Source of the DNA: Symsagittifera roscoffensis
Lineage: Eukaryota > Xenacoelomorpha > Acoela > Convolutidae
DNA length: 64,000 nt
Reading direction: 5' to 3'
NCBI RefSeq assembly: GCF_963678635.1
Contig: NC_087069.1
Coordinates: 55,162,928 to 55,226,927, forward strand
This document shows positions 34,456-47,635 of this stretch, piece after piece (the first letter of the stretch is position 1; every line of letters starts with the position of its first letter). Both the position numbers and the translations under genes were made by a program. A model generated the notes under the pieces. It ran no database searches. It had not been told where the DNA came from and worked only from the letters and a program-made list of their open reading frames with translations.

Positions 34456-36152
34456 TCATGTGGAAGAAAACATTAATTTAAGCAGTACTGGTTGACCTGA
34501 CCATTGTTCTTCTGCGTACTCGAGTGCAAAAATGGTCGAGTCATCAGTAGGACTTAATGGAATGATTCCTTTCTCTGAGGGTAATATGTTATGCACTTGT
34601 TGTAGTTGTGTCTCCTTACCAGCTTCCACATTCTTCAAGTCTGTCTCGAGGTCTACTTTGAACACAAGTGTCTTTTTGTTCTTAAAATCCCCCACCCATA
34701 GATATCCTTGGAGCTCTTCTCCAGATGGTGTCCAAACAAAGGAGTATACCCTATCCACTCCAGTGGCAATCAAATACTTCACATTCACTGTGCTGTTGGC
34801 GGAAGAGAAGGGTGAGGACGATGAAGCAGATGTTCGATTGTGATGTGAGTGTGGTGGCAATGAGACCACTGCCACTTTATTTGAACAAGTTCCACAACTG
34901 AGAAGGAGGGTGGTCTCATTGACCAACACACAACCAGGCCTCCGCACACCTCCGCTCACATAAATGCCCAGATGTGCCAGAGTGTGCTCTCTTATTCTCA
35001 CACTATTCCTGTAAATGACCACACTGGTCCAACCTCTAGACATACCTAAAACACCCTCAACTGCCAATACAATTGTGTCTCTCTTTAATGCCAAGTGCCA
35101 ATGATACCAATGCGCGTTATTGAGCAGTCCTCTTGTGTCTAACTCACTGTTGCTGCTCTCTCCCTTCTTCTTCAAACTCCACTGGTCCAACTCCTCCACT
35201 CTATTAAATCCTTCTTTCGCTACAACTCCATACATAGTGTTGTTTACTTCGTCCATACAAATGTCCCAAATGTCTTCTATTCTCGCGACCCCCTCCCACT
35301 CCATCGTCCTCTTCACTTCCAACTTGTCATTGGCCTCATTCACACCAAACACTCTAATTGCAGAACAAACTATATAATCAAGACACATCACTTCTCTTGT
35401 CTCCCAATTATATACCGCCCTAGAACATTCAAAAAGATCACCCATCTTCCCCATCATTTCCACTCCAATCAACACTCTCTTTTCCCTCTCCGCGTCCTTC
35501 TTTTCGTCCTTCTTTCCTACAGCCCCTCCCCCAGTTAACTCTTTTTCCGAACTGCAACTTCCCACTTTGTTCCGCCTAAGAGCTCCACTTGTTATACTAC
35601 CGCCAACTGAGGCTCCACTACTACTACTACTACCCTCTGCCACCACCTGCCCTCTTACACCAACCGAAAAACTGGTTGAGCTCTCATCCTCACTTATCGT
35701 CACTGCATCACCAAAGATCCCTTCAAAAGAACGCTCAATTTCCTTGAATTGTTCAAGTATTTTACCCTTGAAGTTCTGAACATCGGCCATTTGGCATTTC
35801 AGTGAGTTTCGCACATCAATTGACATCTCTTCAATAGTACGCGCAGATCTATTTCTCAAGATGGACTCCTGCTTCCGCTCAACTGCTCCAATTTGAGTCA
35901 CAACCACCGGCCACTCCTGTAACAGACTACTCAACCTCTCACACTCCTTCCTGTAGTCTGAGATTCGGGAGGGGACTTGCTGTTGTAACTTCAGATATAC
36001 GTTCATGGTTGAGACTCCATGAGAATTCCAGTCTTCATGGTCTTCGTCCCAGCAAACTTCACAAATGGCACTAGAGCAGGGGTTGCAGTAGTATCGCACT
36101 GCCTTGTCAGGATGTTTCTCGCAGAAATTCACCGATGAAGTTTCCAGTCTTT
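34456..36152 (-). CDS. B-box zinc-finger / coiled-coil (TRIM-like) protein, terminal exon
   Basis: Long minus-strand open frame ending at a TGA at 34456-34458. It can be read back to 36225, but on the minus strand tttgtgtttcag ends at 36153, a strong 3' splice site. I therefore place the exon start at 36152 (phase 1), giving about 565 codons. A B-box type 2 zinc finger lies at 36019-36123 with all ligands in order: C-x2-H, C-x2-C, C-x2-C, H, H (FCEKHPDK ... YYCNPC ... AICEVCWDEDH ... NSH). A coiled coil of about 90 residues follows, then a Ser/Gly- and Lys/Glu-rich linker, then about 300 residues of alternating beta strands and Trp/Gly turns that could be a beta-propeller. TRIM-type proteins are usually ubiquitin ligases or scaffolds, but no RING was found, so ligase activity is not claimed. 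No stops or frameshifts: likely a real host gene. Confidence 0.8.
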
Positions 36153-36775
36153 CTGAAACACAAATTTGTAAAAACATATACCAGGATAAATAACAATACT
36201 TGTTTCGGAAAATAGAGAACGGCACATTTGGTCACGATTGCTTGCTTACGACTAATGTGATTCTTGTTGATCTAATTTTTTGGATAGTTTTTCTTAAACT
36301 CTTTTCACCCGAGAAAGTTGAGTTTTTTCTTTCAGTTTATTTTTCCATTCATTACGCATATAATTTTTACCCTTTTTCTAGTCTTTGGTTGTAACAACAC
36401 AATGATGAATCACAAAAAAAACCTCCGCAAATGTTCAGTTTTCAAATGTCGAGATTACAAAGTTTTCAATGGCACGTCTGGTTTGATGGTTTTTACAAGA
36501 AAAAATAAAAATCCAATTGTTTCAAATCGAGCATTATTGCTTCAAATACTGCACAGTTTTTTTCTCATGACAGGAAAACTTTATTACGCGTTTGTTTTTG
36601 TATATTGCTGAAATAACAGCTATATTATTTATCGAGAAACATTGTGAACCAATCCAGACGCGCAGTTCAGTTTCGATATGTGAACAAATTTAGAGATGCA
36701 TTATCAGCCGTTGCATATCTGGCACGAGACACTACTAAGACATCCAAATTTGAAAAAATTTCACAATAACACGTA
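36153..36775. other. Putative intron / upstream region of B-box gene
   Basis: AT-rich. The polypyrimidine tract and AG just above 36152 on the minus strand mark the intron's end. I could not find the upstream exon or its donor site. Confidence 0.4.
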
Positions 36776-38260
36776 TTGTTCCGACTTTCGATACGAAAGT
36801 AACGGAATATTTGTGCTCGGGGTGGGCCAATTTTTAACTAGCCATTTTTGACGGAATTTTTTTCATATCATTCGAAAGGTATTGTTGTCTTGAGCTCAAA
36901 TTTGAAAAAATTTTCACCTGTGATCATTTTTCGTAAAACTATGAGGGTTTAAAGGTTGCCAATTTGGGACAATTAACGCTCAATATATTTCGCGCTATTA
37001 ATGCGTCAGCGCAGATTTAATCCGTCTTATAAATCGTTACAAGGAACGAAATATCTCTTTTTGTACTTTATATGGCGTGTGGGGGGATAATTTTCATAAT
37101 AAGTTTCAAATTTTAGAAAAAAATTTTCAAATTATTTTTTTTCATTTAACTTTTTTATGTTATTGCTGCTGCCCCATAAACCTTAAAAGGCCGTCGGAAC
37201 ATTCAGGGCTTCGCTCTGATACGAGCAGTCTTGTTTTTTTTTAGATTTTGTTTTGTTTCGTTTTTCAAATAAAACACAAAAATATACTTCAAGTATGTGT
37301 TATATTTTTTATAAGGCGTGAAAGCATACAGCACTAATTGTTTTATATAGTAGAAAAACGCCAGCTAAATATTGCATCGAGTTTTTTTGTGACTAAAATC
37401 GACTTACGCAGTGCCCAGATGTGAGCAAATTTTGAGATTCAAAGAAAGCTGTTGTTTATCTGAGATAAGACATATCAGAAAAAAACGAACAGAATACGCA
37501 AATTTGAAAAGTTTTTCAAGCGGTTACATAGTTTGTATTTTCTATTTCATTTATTTGATTAATCAAATGATGCAAAAAAAGTGCAAACAAGTGGTTTAAT
37601 TTCAAAAACAGCACAAAAACAAACTGAATAAAAAATTTTATTTGACCAAACATAAAAAAGATAAACTATCAGTAATAAACCTATATTTCTTTCTCTGAAC
37701 AGCAAAAAAGAACAAGTATAACAAGACTACTCGTATCAGGACGAAGCCCTGAATGTTCCGACTGCCTTTTAAGCTTTTATGGAGCAGTAATAACTTTAAA
37801 AAATTAAATGTAAGAAAAAATAAAATGAAAAATGTTTTTTCTAAAATTTGAATTTTTTTTTGTGAAAATCATCCCCCCACAAGCCATACAAAGTATGAAA
37901 GGACAGATTTTGTTCCGTGTAACAAATCAATTATGGCAAATAAGCTTCTTTCAACCAATTTGGAACGATTTTAAGACGGATTAATTCTCCGCTCACGCGT
38001 TAATAGTGCGAAATATATATAGCGCGTTAATTGTCCCAAATTGGCCAAAATGACCACCTTTAAACCACCATAACTTTACTAAAAATGATCACAGGCAAAA
38101 TATTTTTTCAAATTTGAGCTCAGGGTAACAATACCTTTCTAATGATATAAAAAAATTTCCGTCAAAAATGGCTAGTTAAAAAGTCGAAGTTTGTCTGAAG
38201 AAAAAAAAACCCACCCCGAGCACAAATATTCCGTTACTTTCGTATCGAAAGTCGGAACAA
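36776..38260. mobile_element. Second foldback element, ~1.5 kb
   Basis: Ends are inverted repeats: gttccgactttcgatacgaa from 36778 and its reverse complement ending at 38258. The arms continue with a few indels: cgagcacaaatattccgtta against its partner, the cgcgctattaatgcgt region near 36990-37010 against 37995-38025, and cagggcttcg near 37204 against 37740-37755. Arms are about 460-530 bp, and the middle (37240-37720) has no transposase frame. It is a non-autonomous element. No target-site duplication is certain. Confidence 0.85.
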
Positions 38261-39589
38261 AAAGATTAAAAACTTCGCAGGTTATTTTTGCAACGTGAAA
38301 AAGTTTGAATTCGACGATGTATAGCAATGCATTTTGTAAAAAACTGATAATTTGTTTGCCGATTTAACGATAAAAATTTCTGTATAACATGAAAACTCTT
38401 CTATTTTGAATTCAAACAAAAATCTTAAATCCAGTGCTTGTAAAATATCAGTAACAATTAAGAAAATTGAAAAAAAAAGTGCCATTTAGGACGCACAATC
38501 ATGAAACTAGCAGATTTTATGAAATTGAATTACAGAGGAAACGTTGAAAATTTAACTCCATTTTCCACAAAAATTTTCCTTTTTTCACAAAAGCAGGACG
38601 AAATTGGAAAAACCAAATGGTCGATATTACTCCTCATAAGCATATGTACATGCTTGCTAAGTCTCATTTCCGTACAGTTCACAATTCCAGGAGGAATTCG
38701 GTAACGCTTACACACAAATACGCACGCTCCCAACACGCTTCTTTTATGAGCTGTTTAGATGCCAAATATTCTATAGGAGGGCCAAACTTTTTTCTTTCAC
38801 AGTTTCCAAAACCCCACTCTCTGGTCGTTATCACTTATTGGCTTATCTCGCTTTTATTAAAAAAAATAGAAACCCAATATTAAAACGTTAAGGGGAAACT
38901 GGAGAAAATAAATGTTGTATTTCATTATTGAGTTGACATTATAAAAAATCACCAACTGCTTAGATAATTGTGGTCCAGAAATCAATCAAAACAGTTGCGT
39001 ACATTATTAAAAGTTTTTTTCCAAGTGTACTTGTTTTCAAAAGAAACAAAAAAAAACTTTTTTTAAAAATTGGAACCTAGAAGAGGAAATTTTGTCAAAA
39101 ATTTGACTACATAGCTGTATATTAAAATGTTAAAAGTATATTTGGTTTTCGAACCAACAAGTGTCTGATCCTTCTTATCAATTTGTAGTCAGGTTCAAAA
39201 TATTAGAGTCTGTTGATTTTTATCAAAGAAAGCGTTTTAATTTCAAAAAATATATATTTTAATGAACTAAGGCTAGGAACGTTTTCTAATTCCAAATTTT
39301 ATTTGCGTTTTCGTTAACAACTTGTATATGGCAAACTTGTAGCAGGTTAGCAGCAATTGTACAAAACATGGAGTGATTTCGTGAACAAATCGAGACACAC
39401 ATTACTGAGAAGAGAACAAACTCCGAGAAAGGTTATAATTTGTTTCTTGCTTGGATTGAAAGGCTTATGGAAAACACGAACAAAGCACAAACACTAAAGA
39501 CCAACCAAAGCTGAAGATACCTCTTCAGGAGTAATGAACATAGTGAAGTCTCTTTACAGGTCTTGCAGTTTTTTTTGTTTTTTTTTCAT
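38261..39589. other. AT-rich intergenic, nothing recognised
   Basis: Only short frames without motifs. It lies between the second foldback and the first recognisable leader sequence of the next retroelement. Confidence 0.4.
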
Positions 39590-40443
39590 GAAAAAAAATC
39601 TTAAAATGTGCATCATCTTTAAAATTATTTAACATTTGATCATCAAGGTTTTCCTTGGATCAAAAAAAACTTACCCCCACCTTTTACAACTAGTGTTTAA
39701 CGACCTCATACGTCGATTCGCTTTCCAACGCTGATATACGACCCAATATTAACTGAAGATTTTCCAAAAGCAAACAATTTTAATCTAGCTAAACAGAGAA
39801 GATCTTCGGTTACTCAACCTTCACTTGAGCCCTACCTCTTAACTGACCCAAGATTAGAAAAAATCTTAAAAATAGTAAGAATTGAAATAGTATCTATTGA
39901 TCTACTCGTGTTCCAATTGTATCTGAACCTTGTGGTTTCATTCACTATTTTCTAACCATTGATCTCAAATCAATTTCAAACTTTTAAGTTTAAGTTTTAC
40001 TTAGATGTAAACATTACACACTCGAAAGCAGTATAAAGTCATTCTTACGAAAAAATCTACTCTCTCCTCAACCCTTCTGTTCACGACAAAATACCCCAAA
40101 GATTAGACCAATCTCGCAAAAGAATTGTCAAAAATAACAGTTTAAGAAAAAAACTGACACAAGAGTTTGCACTAATCATTATACCTCTTATATCAAGAGA
40201 AAAATTGGGAAGCAAACATTCATAAACTCTCAAAAAATGTTTGACTAAGGGCCCAAAATACGATCGCGTACTTGCACCACACACCTTAAAAAGTAGGAAA
40301 TATAAGACCAAAAAGCAAACAAAAGTGAATGCAAAAATTTCAAAAAGAAATGAAATAAAAAAACCAGAACAGGAAACTCTGTTTTGACTTTTTTCAAAAT
40401 TTTCCACAACAGGAAACTCTGTTTTGGAATCTGACTCAACAAC

Positions 40444-43400
40444 CATGCCAAAGCTCAAAAAACTTCGAGATCTACTAAACGACGAAAATCAACAGACAAT
40501 CAAAGATATTTTTCCGAATCAGAAGCCACAACACTATCATGTAATAATGGCAAACGTTGAACTAAAATCTCATATTTTCGTAAGCTAGTAAAAATATATG
40601 ATTGGAATCAGCCAATATGACATATTCATAGTTACACGTCAACCAAAAATCCGCAAGAAAAATGATTCAATACGATGAAAACTTTGACGATGACAAACTT
40701 CTTCCATTCTTCGATGACACAAAAAGCCATCCATCAAAAGAGAAAATACAATTTTGCCACAAACAAATTTTAAATTTAATTCTTTAAAGGAAAAAAAACC
40801 AAGTAATCAAGCCTTCTCAGAAGTTAAAATACAAATACAAGTACTATATCACTATCCACAAAAAATATAAATAATATAACCTCACACTACGGCATAATCA
40901 CTTTTGAAATTCCACCACGACGGTGAAAACAATCACCACACCGAAAACAAACAGATGATAGAGAAATTTTTTCCAAAAATTTTACAGAACAAATCAAAAG
41001 TGTTTTTTATCAAAATTCACAAGAGCAAACTCAATTTTCACGAATGATGTTTTCTCCATCATTTATAGCTCTATATCATTATTAGAGGTTAAAGAAACAT
41101 TTTATGTCTCTCCACCACAACTATCTCGACAGGAAGTAGTAAGACGAGAAGTAACCCTCTTTTCACAATTTTTAGACTCAATTTATGAAACACCTAATGA
41201 CTCAAAATATCACATATAGCTAAAGTTGATTTTTAATGATGATATCAGATGAGGCAGATTCTGCATGGGAGCCAGAATGGTATCAATTGTTTTAACATTA
41301 AAATGATCTCCAGCGCAGCATTGGGAACCATCTCAGTACAGAAAAATTATTTAAAATCATCTCCATTAAAACATGACACCACTTCTTTTAATTACAACAC
41401 CTTGATGAATGATAAGACAATTAAAAACAGTTTAAATTCGACATTCATTAAACCACAAGAAAATTTAAACGGAACTAAGAAACCCAATCAATGGAGTATC
41501 TAAATGCCATCACGTTTTGTAAACAATGAAAAAGTCGAAAAAATGCTCACAACACAACAAATAATTTCGCCCATACATCAAACAATTAGAACTCATCACA
41601 ACAAAAATAACACTGCTTTCCCACCAAAAACAATAAAATCAACAGATAAAACATCAGATGCTTCAATTATTCACATTTGGATTATCAAACATATCGACCA
41701 ATGACTAAAAAAGGTCCATTTAGAAAACCAAAAAACACAAATTGCAACTTTTTTGCTAGCCATAATTATCAAAAGTAGTATCAATTTTGTTAACCAAAAA
41801 CAGTATCAGCAATCCAAGAATACGACTTTTTGCTAAAACACAAAGACATTCTCAAGAGCCTAATTCTAGTAAGCGAGTAGGAAAAAAATCGAAAATCTCA
41901 ATCGGTAACTTTTACTGATAAAAGAAAGTCTCAATCAGATCACACTGAGAACTACCCATTTTACAACAAAATAAAAACAATTCAAATATAACACAGTTCA
42001 CAAAAAAAAACAACCACAGTAATCAGAAGAAGAAGAAAATTTTCACCGAAATCAAAAACAGTAGAATTCTAATCAACAAAAGTACCAATAAAATGATATA
42101 GACGAATAGGTGATATTTTTCAACCAGATAATTTAAATCTTATATGAAACCACAAGGACCACGACAACCACAACAGCAAAACCTGACGATTCAAATTTTT
42201 TTACAACCAAATAACAACAGACAATCACAAAGCCCCAAGAACACTCAAACCTACCATCATGATTCAATGAGAAAGGAAACTCCATTACCTTATTATTTAC
42301 AAAAAAAACGAAATCCCCAAAAATCTATACCTCGATGAATCTTTACCTCATGGGTGGATCATCTATAACAACAGACAAACCACCTATGATTTTCACAGGA
42401 ACAGATCTTGAATATTCAGTAGTAGATTAACTAAACAATGTCACAGCTAACGTAATATTGAAAATAGGCCCCGAGACTATAAATACACCGCTTCACCATA
42501 ATTGGATTCATAGACGTACAGCACTGATACAAACCAAACTCGTCAGTGCTGCTGCAAACGGCCCTCAGTTTTACCCACAGAAATTAAACATGATTGGAAA
42601 AGATTTATACAAGCATTTTCAAAAACTTTCTTCGACTCCGAAAAAAAAGAAACTCGGAGACTCCCAAATGAAACTATAAAAAACATAGCTGTAAGACTAG
42701 AGACTCTGGTACGAAAACGAAACTCTCTGAATACACACGATTCGAAAAATACGAAAATGAGAAAAATTCTAATGATGACCTTAAAACTACAATTATTAAA
42801 ATAGAAACAATAAAGAGAGCATCGCATCCATCATCAATTCGAGAAACAGAAGTAGATTACGGCAAACAAGTATACAAATTAGAACAATCAGAAATCATAA
42901 TGAAGGTAGAGGAAACAGATAACTTAAAATTACAGTATGTTACTTCACACCTTAAAAAAAACCTCACACAAAAATAACATCCCAAACTCCGATAATGGTT
43001 TAGCAGAAACAATTACTAAAATCCTAAACATATACGAAAAGAAACCATATTTTAAACAACAACCCTCATTTAAAAATGGTTCAAATATTGCCGCAGATAC
43101 AAAAAAAGCATCACCGAATCCAAACAAAAACAACAAGATAAATCAAATGAGCAACCAAAGCATAAAAAAATTAATTTTTTTTTACCAGTACTTGAAAAAA
43201 GACCAAAATTTAACAAATTAAAACATTCAAAATGAACTTTTTTTAGAAAAACCATTCCTATCTAGCTATATTAATAGCAGGCCACAATCACCACATTCCG
43301 AAAAAATTTGTGGTCGATTCCAGAAAGAAGAGAATTAAAAAATTATTTACAAAATAGGTGTAGTCGACCAAATAGTCAAAACAATCATTGCAGAAACAAT

Positions 43401-43892
43401 TTTTCATGATCCAGTTCTAATAGAAGAAATAATTGTAATTAGTACTCGAAGATGTCAATCTTCAAATGATTGATCAAAAAATTTCTTCAAACAACTGCAA
43501 TAGAATATATTCAAACCACCTTAGAACGAACTACTCAAAGAACAATTCCCGAAAATGTTCGAACAAGAGAGCATACAAAAAAAACTATTACAACAGGTCC
43601 CCTCAAAACTCTAGACCTAGAAAGAATTGCTACCAAAAGAGATTATTTTCAATCAGCAAATTATTCTCAATCATCCAATCGAATTAATTCACAATATCCA
43701 GATAAACAGAATGATAACAATAGAAGTAGTACACCTAAACATCAAGGACAAATAAATCAGGTACAAACTACAAGTGAAGCAACTCCAGTCCCACCGGGAA
43801 CAAATAACACCGAATCCTTAGAAATGAAACCAAATCATAAACACTGTGAACGCACCGATGAGAAAGCACTTAAAAACCCCAATCAATTCTAG
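40444..43892 (+). pseudogene. gag of the second + strand element, broken
   Basis: A possible start is ATG 40444 (MPKLKKLRDLLNDENQQ). Capsid-type sequence follows at about 42390-42680 (PETINTPLHHNWIHRRTAL). The zinc knuckle site is 43077-43121, but three of its four ligands are replaced (first Cys by Phe, His by Lys, last Cys by Ser). An open stretch at 43470-43892 covers the Arg/Asn/Gln-rich tail. All parts have partners in the 24.5-27.4 kb gag. Confidence 0.7.
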
Positions 43893-44079
43893 CCATTACC
43901 AAAATGAGTAACCCTACTCGAATTCTATCGAATCGAAAATTGATCAAACAACCAAAACAAATGGTTGACAATTAGACAAATATGAACAACAAGAAATAGA
44001 GAACAACACAACAACACCTCCAACTAGAGAAACATTTTGGGAAATCCAGTTTCTTCTAGACAGCCCATAAAGCAAAAAT

Positions 44080-44300
44080 TTTAAACTACCATACCTTGAA
44101 ATAGATTTTTAAATCAGACCAGCAGCAGAATCAAACATTTATTAAACTTCATAAATGGCATGAAACTCATTCATTGCACCCCAAAACTCTACTCTCCAAA
44201 ACTTCAAATTAAACTAGCCACAGCACATGGCACAACTCTAACAAATTATGGCATAATTCAATTATCCCATCAAGAACGATGGAGAAGAATGAATTCTGAT
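44080..44300 (+). pseudogene. Protease remnant of the second element
   Basis: Reads IRPAAESNI, then a segment with the same context as 27.9-28.1 kb. The catalytic DTG is replaced and stops interrupt the frame. The region to about 45000 continues as degraded RT N-terminus. Confidence 0.5.
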
Positions 44301-45050
44301 AAACATTTCAAACAGATATTCACATAATATATATTAAACACAACATTATAGGAAAACCAATCTTTACAAAAAATTTACCAGCAACTAAAAATTTTAATAG
44401 TTAATTAAAAATCAAAGATACGTACACAAAACAAAAAACCTAAATAAGATTTTTCCAAAGACCAAATGAACAACCCCAAATTTTTTCAAATTCTTATCAT
44501 ATTTAAAATCAACAATAAAGACACTTGAAAGCATTAACTTTACATGTACAGGATTTTCCAATCAACCTAGTTCAACACTATAATGATGATCAAAACAGAC
44601 AGCATACATACCTTGAAATCAGACAAACTCACAAATCACAATTTTTTTAGAGTAACAATTTCATCTATAAAATATGCAAAAAACAAAAATACAGACCTAA
44701 TCGAACTACCAACATATAACAACTCTCCGTACAGACACAATTCCCTTAAGACCATTAGGATATTGCGATACAAACGCAACACTTTCCACTACTCGGGATT
44801 AAGCGTTTAGAGAAAACAATAATTCAGAATTTTTACATATTTGTCAACCTACAATTCTAAACAAAAAATTATCTTTGAGTAATTTCAAAATTCAAATAAA
44901 ACGTAACACAGATAGTTCACAAAAAATCCTTTTTGAAGCCCACATTTAAAGTTTGAAATATTTAACTTCCAGCACTCCCAAAAAACATTTTGAACGCGCA
45001 AGTAAAGTTTTTCAAAAATCAAGTTTTGAAAAAAATCAAAAAACAACGTG

Positions 45051-46439
45051 CAAGTAAAGTTTCAGTATTTTTACAAAAAAGAGTGAAGATAATCTTAGAT
45101 GTATTTGAATAGAACAATTTGTTTTCAACAGCTAACAAAGAACAACACACCAAGGGAAATTTATTTATAAATCCAGTCATTGTTCTCGAGAGAGGCGAAA
45201 CCCTTAAAGTAATATTCGATGCGCGATCTCTAAAGTCTCTAATTGGCTTATAGAGCCAACACAAATATTGTCACTAAAATCAGCAGTTACTCTTATGCAA
45301 CAGCAGTTATGAACAGTGCAAAAACCAAACGCCACTTGATGAAAAATCTCGCCGCTTAGCGCAATTCCTTATTCGAAATCAGCACTATGAAGTTAATAGA
45401 TTATTATACGGCATTTCAATAGGATCCGCATTTTTGAGCAAAATTTTTAGACTTTTTAACTTAAGTAAAAACGTTATCACATATTTGAGCGTTGTTTTTA
45501 TATAATCACAAACAAAACATGAAATTTTCGAAGACGTAGAAACATATCACCAAGCATCACTGCATGAAAACATGGAAAATCTTCTCATTATGCACAGTCA
45601 ATTTAACAACTGATCTACTTAAGAAGTGCTAGAACCTTGACCCTGTAATACGCCAAATGAAATCTCGGCATAATTACAAAAATAAACCTGCAAAAGCGAT
45701 ATAACCATTTTACGAAAAAAAAACATTCCTTAGTTAATTTCGGAAATTTAACAACAGTACAATAGATGAAAACAGTGGTTTATGTAAAAATCATTACACC
45801 GATTCAAAATTGAACTGACTACTACTAAGTTTAACCTAAATAGCATTTCATAACCACGCTCCGTAAATACAAAAAGACATACTGGATCAGAAAAGATTTA
45901 TTATAATTTCACAAAAAATTTCTGTTTTCTCTACGCATCAATTTGGTTTCAAAAATTTACAATGACTGTCTCGGCTGTCAATTATATAAACCCTTCCCAC
46001 ATCATGAAAAATTGTTTAAAAAAAACAAACAAAATTTTACAGGACAAGATTATGTTTCAACCACAGAATTTCGTTTGTTAAAAATTGATTTATCACACTC
46101 CTCAGAAGAAAGTTCATACAAAATGGTCATAGTAGACACATTTAAAATTATGTAGAACTAAGCCCTGTACCACACCGTAATGTTAAGTATGTATACACAA
46201 CACTCTATGAATATTCGAAAGCAAAATTTGGATTACCCGAAGTTTTTGTTACAAACAACGGAGCAGAATCTTTAAATTATTAAAAAATCACATTAAGTCA
46301 GCTCTATAACATCAAATACCAACCTAGGAGCTCATATGTTCCAAGAAAAAACGGACTAGTTGAAGATATGAGCCGTTCATTACAAGAATAACTCCGATGT
46401 ATAATTAAAGAGATGATAAACATTTACTGAAACAACGCG
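45051..46439 (+). repeat. RT-integrase tandem unit 1
   Basis: Starts at caagtaaagtt and runs through RT palm (FDARSL; GISIG... MSK-like), then jumps to the integrase N-terminal extension, zinc finger (DCLGCQLYKPF at 45964) and core, where VTNNGAE has Asn for the second catalytic Asp. It ends in the ...SRSLQE-type Glu helix just before the next unit. The RT C-terminal half and RNase H are missing. Confidence 0.85.
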
Positions 46440-47635
46440 CAAGTTAAGTTCCAAAACCTTTACAGGACAAAGTAAACAATTTTTTAGATATACTTGAACA
46501 AAACGATTTGTTTTCAACAATTAATAAAGAACAACAACCCAAAGAAAATTTATTTATAAATCAAGTCATTAATCTCGCGAGAGGCGAATCCCTTAAAATA
46601 GTATTCGATGTACGATCTCTAAACTCTCTAATTGGCCCGTAGAACCAACAAAAAATTGTCATTAAAATCAACGGTTATTATTTTACAACAGTAGATATGA
46701 ACATTGCAAAAAACCAAACGCCATTAAATGAAAACTCTCGCCGCTTAACACAATTCCTTATTGAAATCAACACCATGAAGTTGATTGTTTGTTCTCATTT
46801 CAATAGGACCAGCAGCTTTCTCTGCTTTTATGAGCGAAGTTTTTAGACCACTTACCTTAGGTAAAAAAGTTATCACAAATTTAGACGATGTTCTCATACA
46901 ATCACAAACAAAATATGAAATTTTCAATATATCTTTCTCAATTCATGAAATCCAAACTATCTTCTTGCCATGCATAGTTATTTTAACAACTGATATTCTC
47001 AAGAAGAAATAAACCTTGACCCTGTAATACGTCAAATCAAATCTCGGCATAATTACAAAAAAATTGCGAAAGCGATATAACCATTTTAGGAAACAAAACA
47101 TGACTTAGTTACTTTCGAAAAGTTAACAGAACTACAAAAAAAAGAAAACATGACTTATTGGAAAAATGTTACACAGATACAAAAATGTACTGGCTGCCAC
47201 GTCATGAAAAATTGCAGAAAAACAATATCTTACAGGACAAAGATTATGTTTCAACCGAAGAATTTTGTTTGATGAAAAATCAATTTATCACACTCCTCAG
47301 AAGAAAGTTCATACAAAATGGTCATAGTAGACACATTTAAACATTATGCTGAACAAAGCCCTGTACCACATTGTAATGTTAAGTATGTATACACAATACT
47401 CTATGAATAACAGATAGCAAACTTCGGATTACCCAAAATTCTTGTTACAGACAATGGAGCAGAATTTTTAAATTATTAAAAATCACATTAGGTCAGCTCT
47501 ATAACATCAAGCAGCAACCTAGGAGCTCATATCTTCCAAGGACAAATGGACTAGTTGAAGATATGAGCTATTCATTACAAGAATACCTCCGATGTATAAA
47601 TAAAGGAGATGATAAAAAAATACTGAAACAACGGG
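46440..47635 (+). repeat. RT-integrase tandem unit 2
   Basis: Same order as unit 1, 1196 bp long. It keeps NLDDVLIQSQTKYE, the intact catalytic DD pair of RT (frame 46785-47012), and ILVTDNGAEF with the intact second integrase Asp (about 47440-47470). It has lost most of the integrase zinc-finger stretch. Confidence 0.85.
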
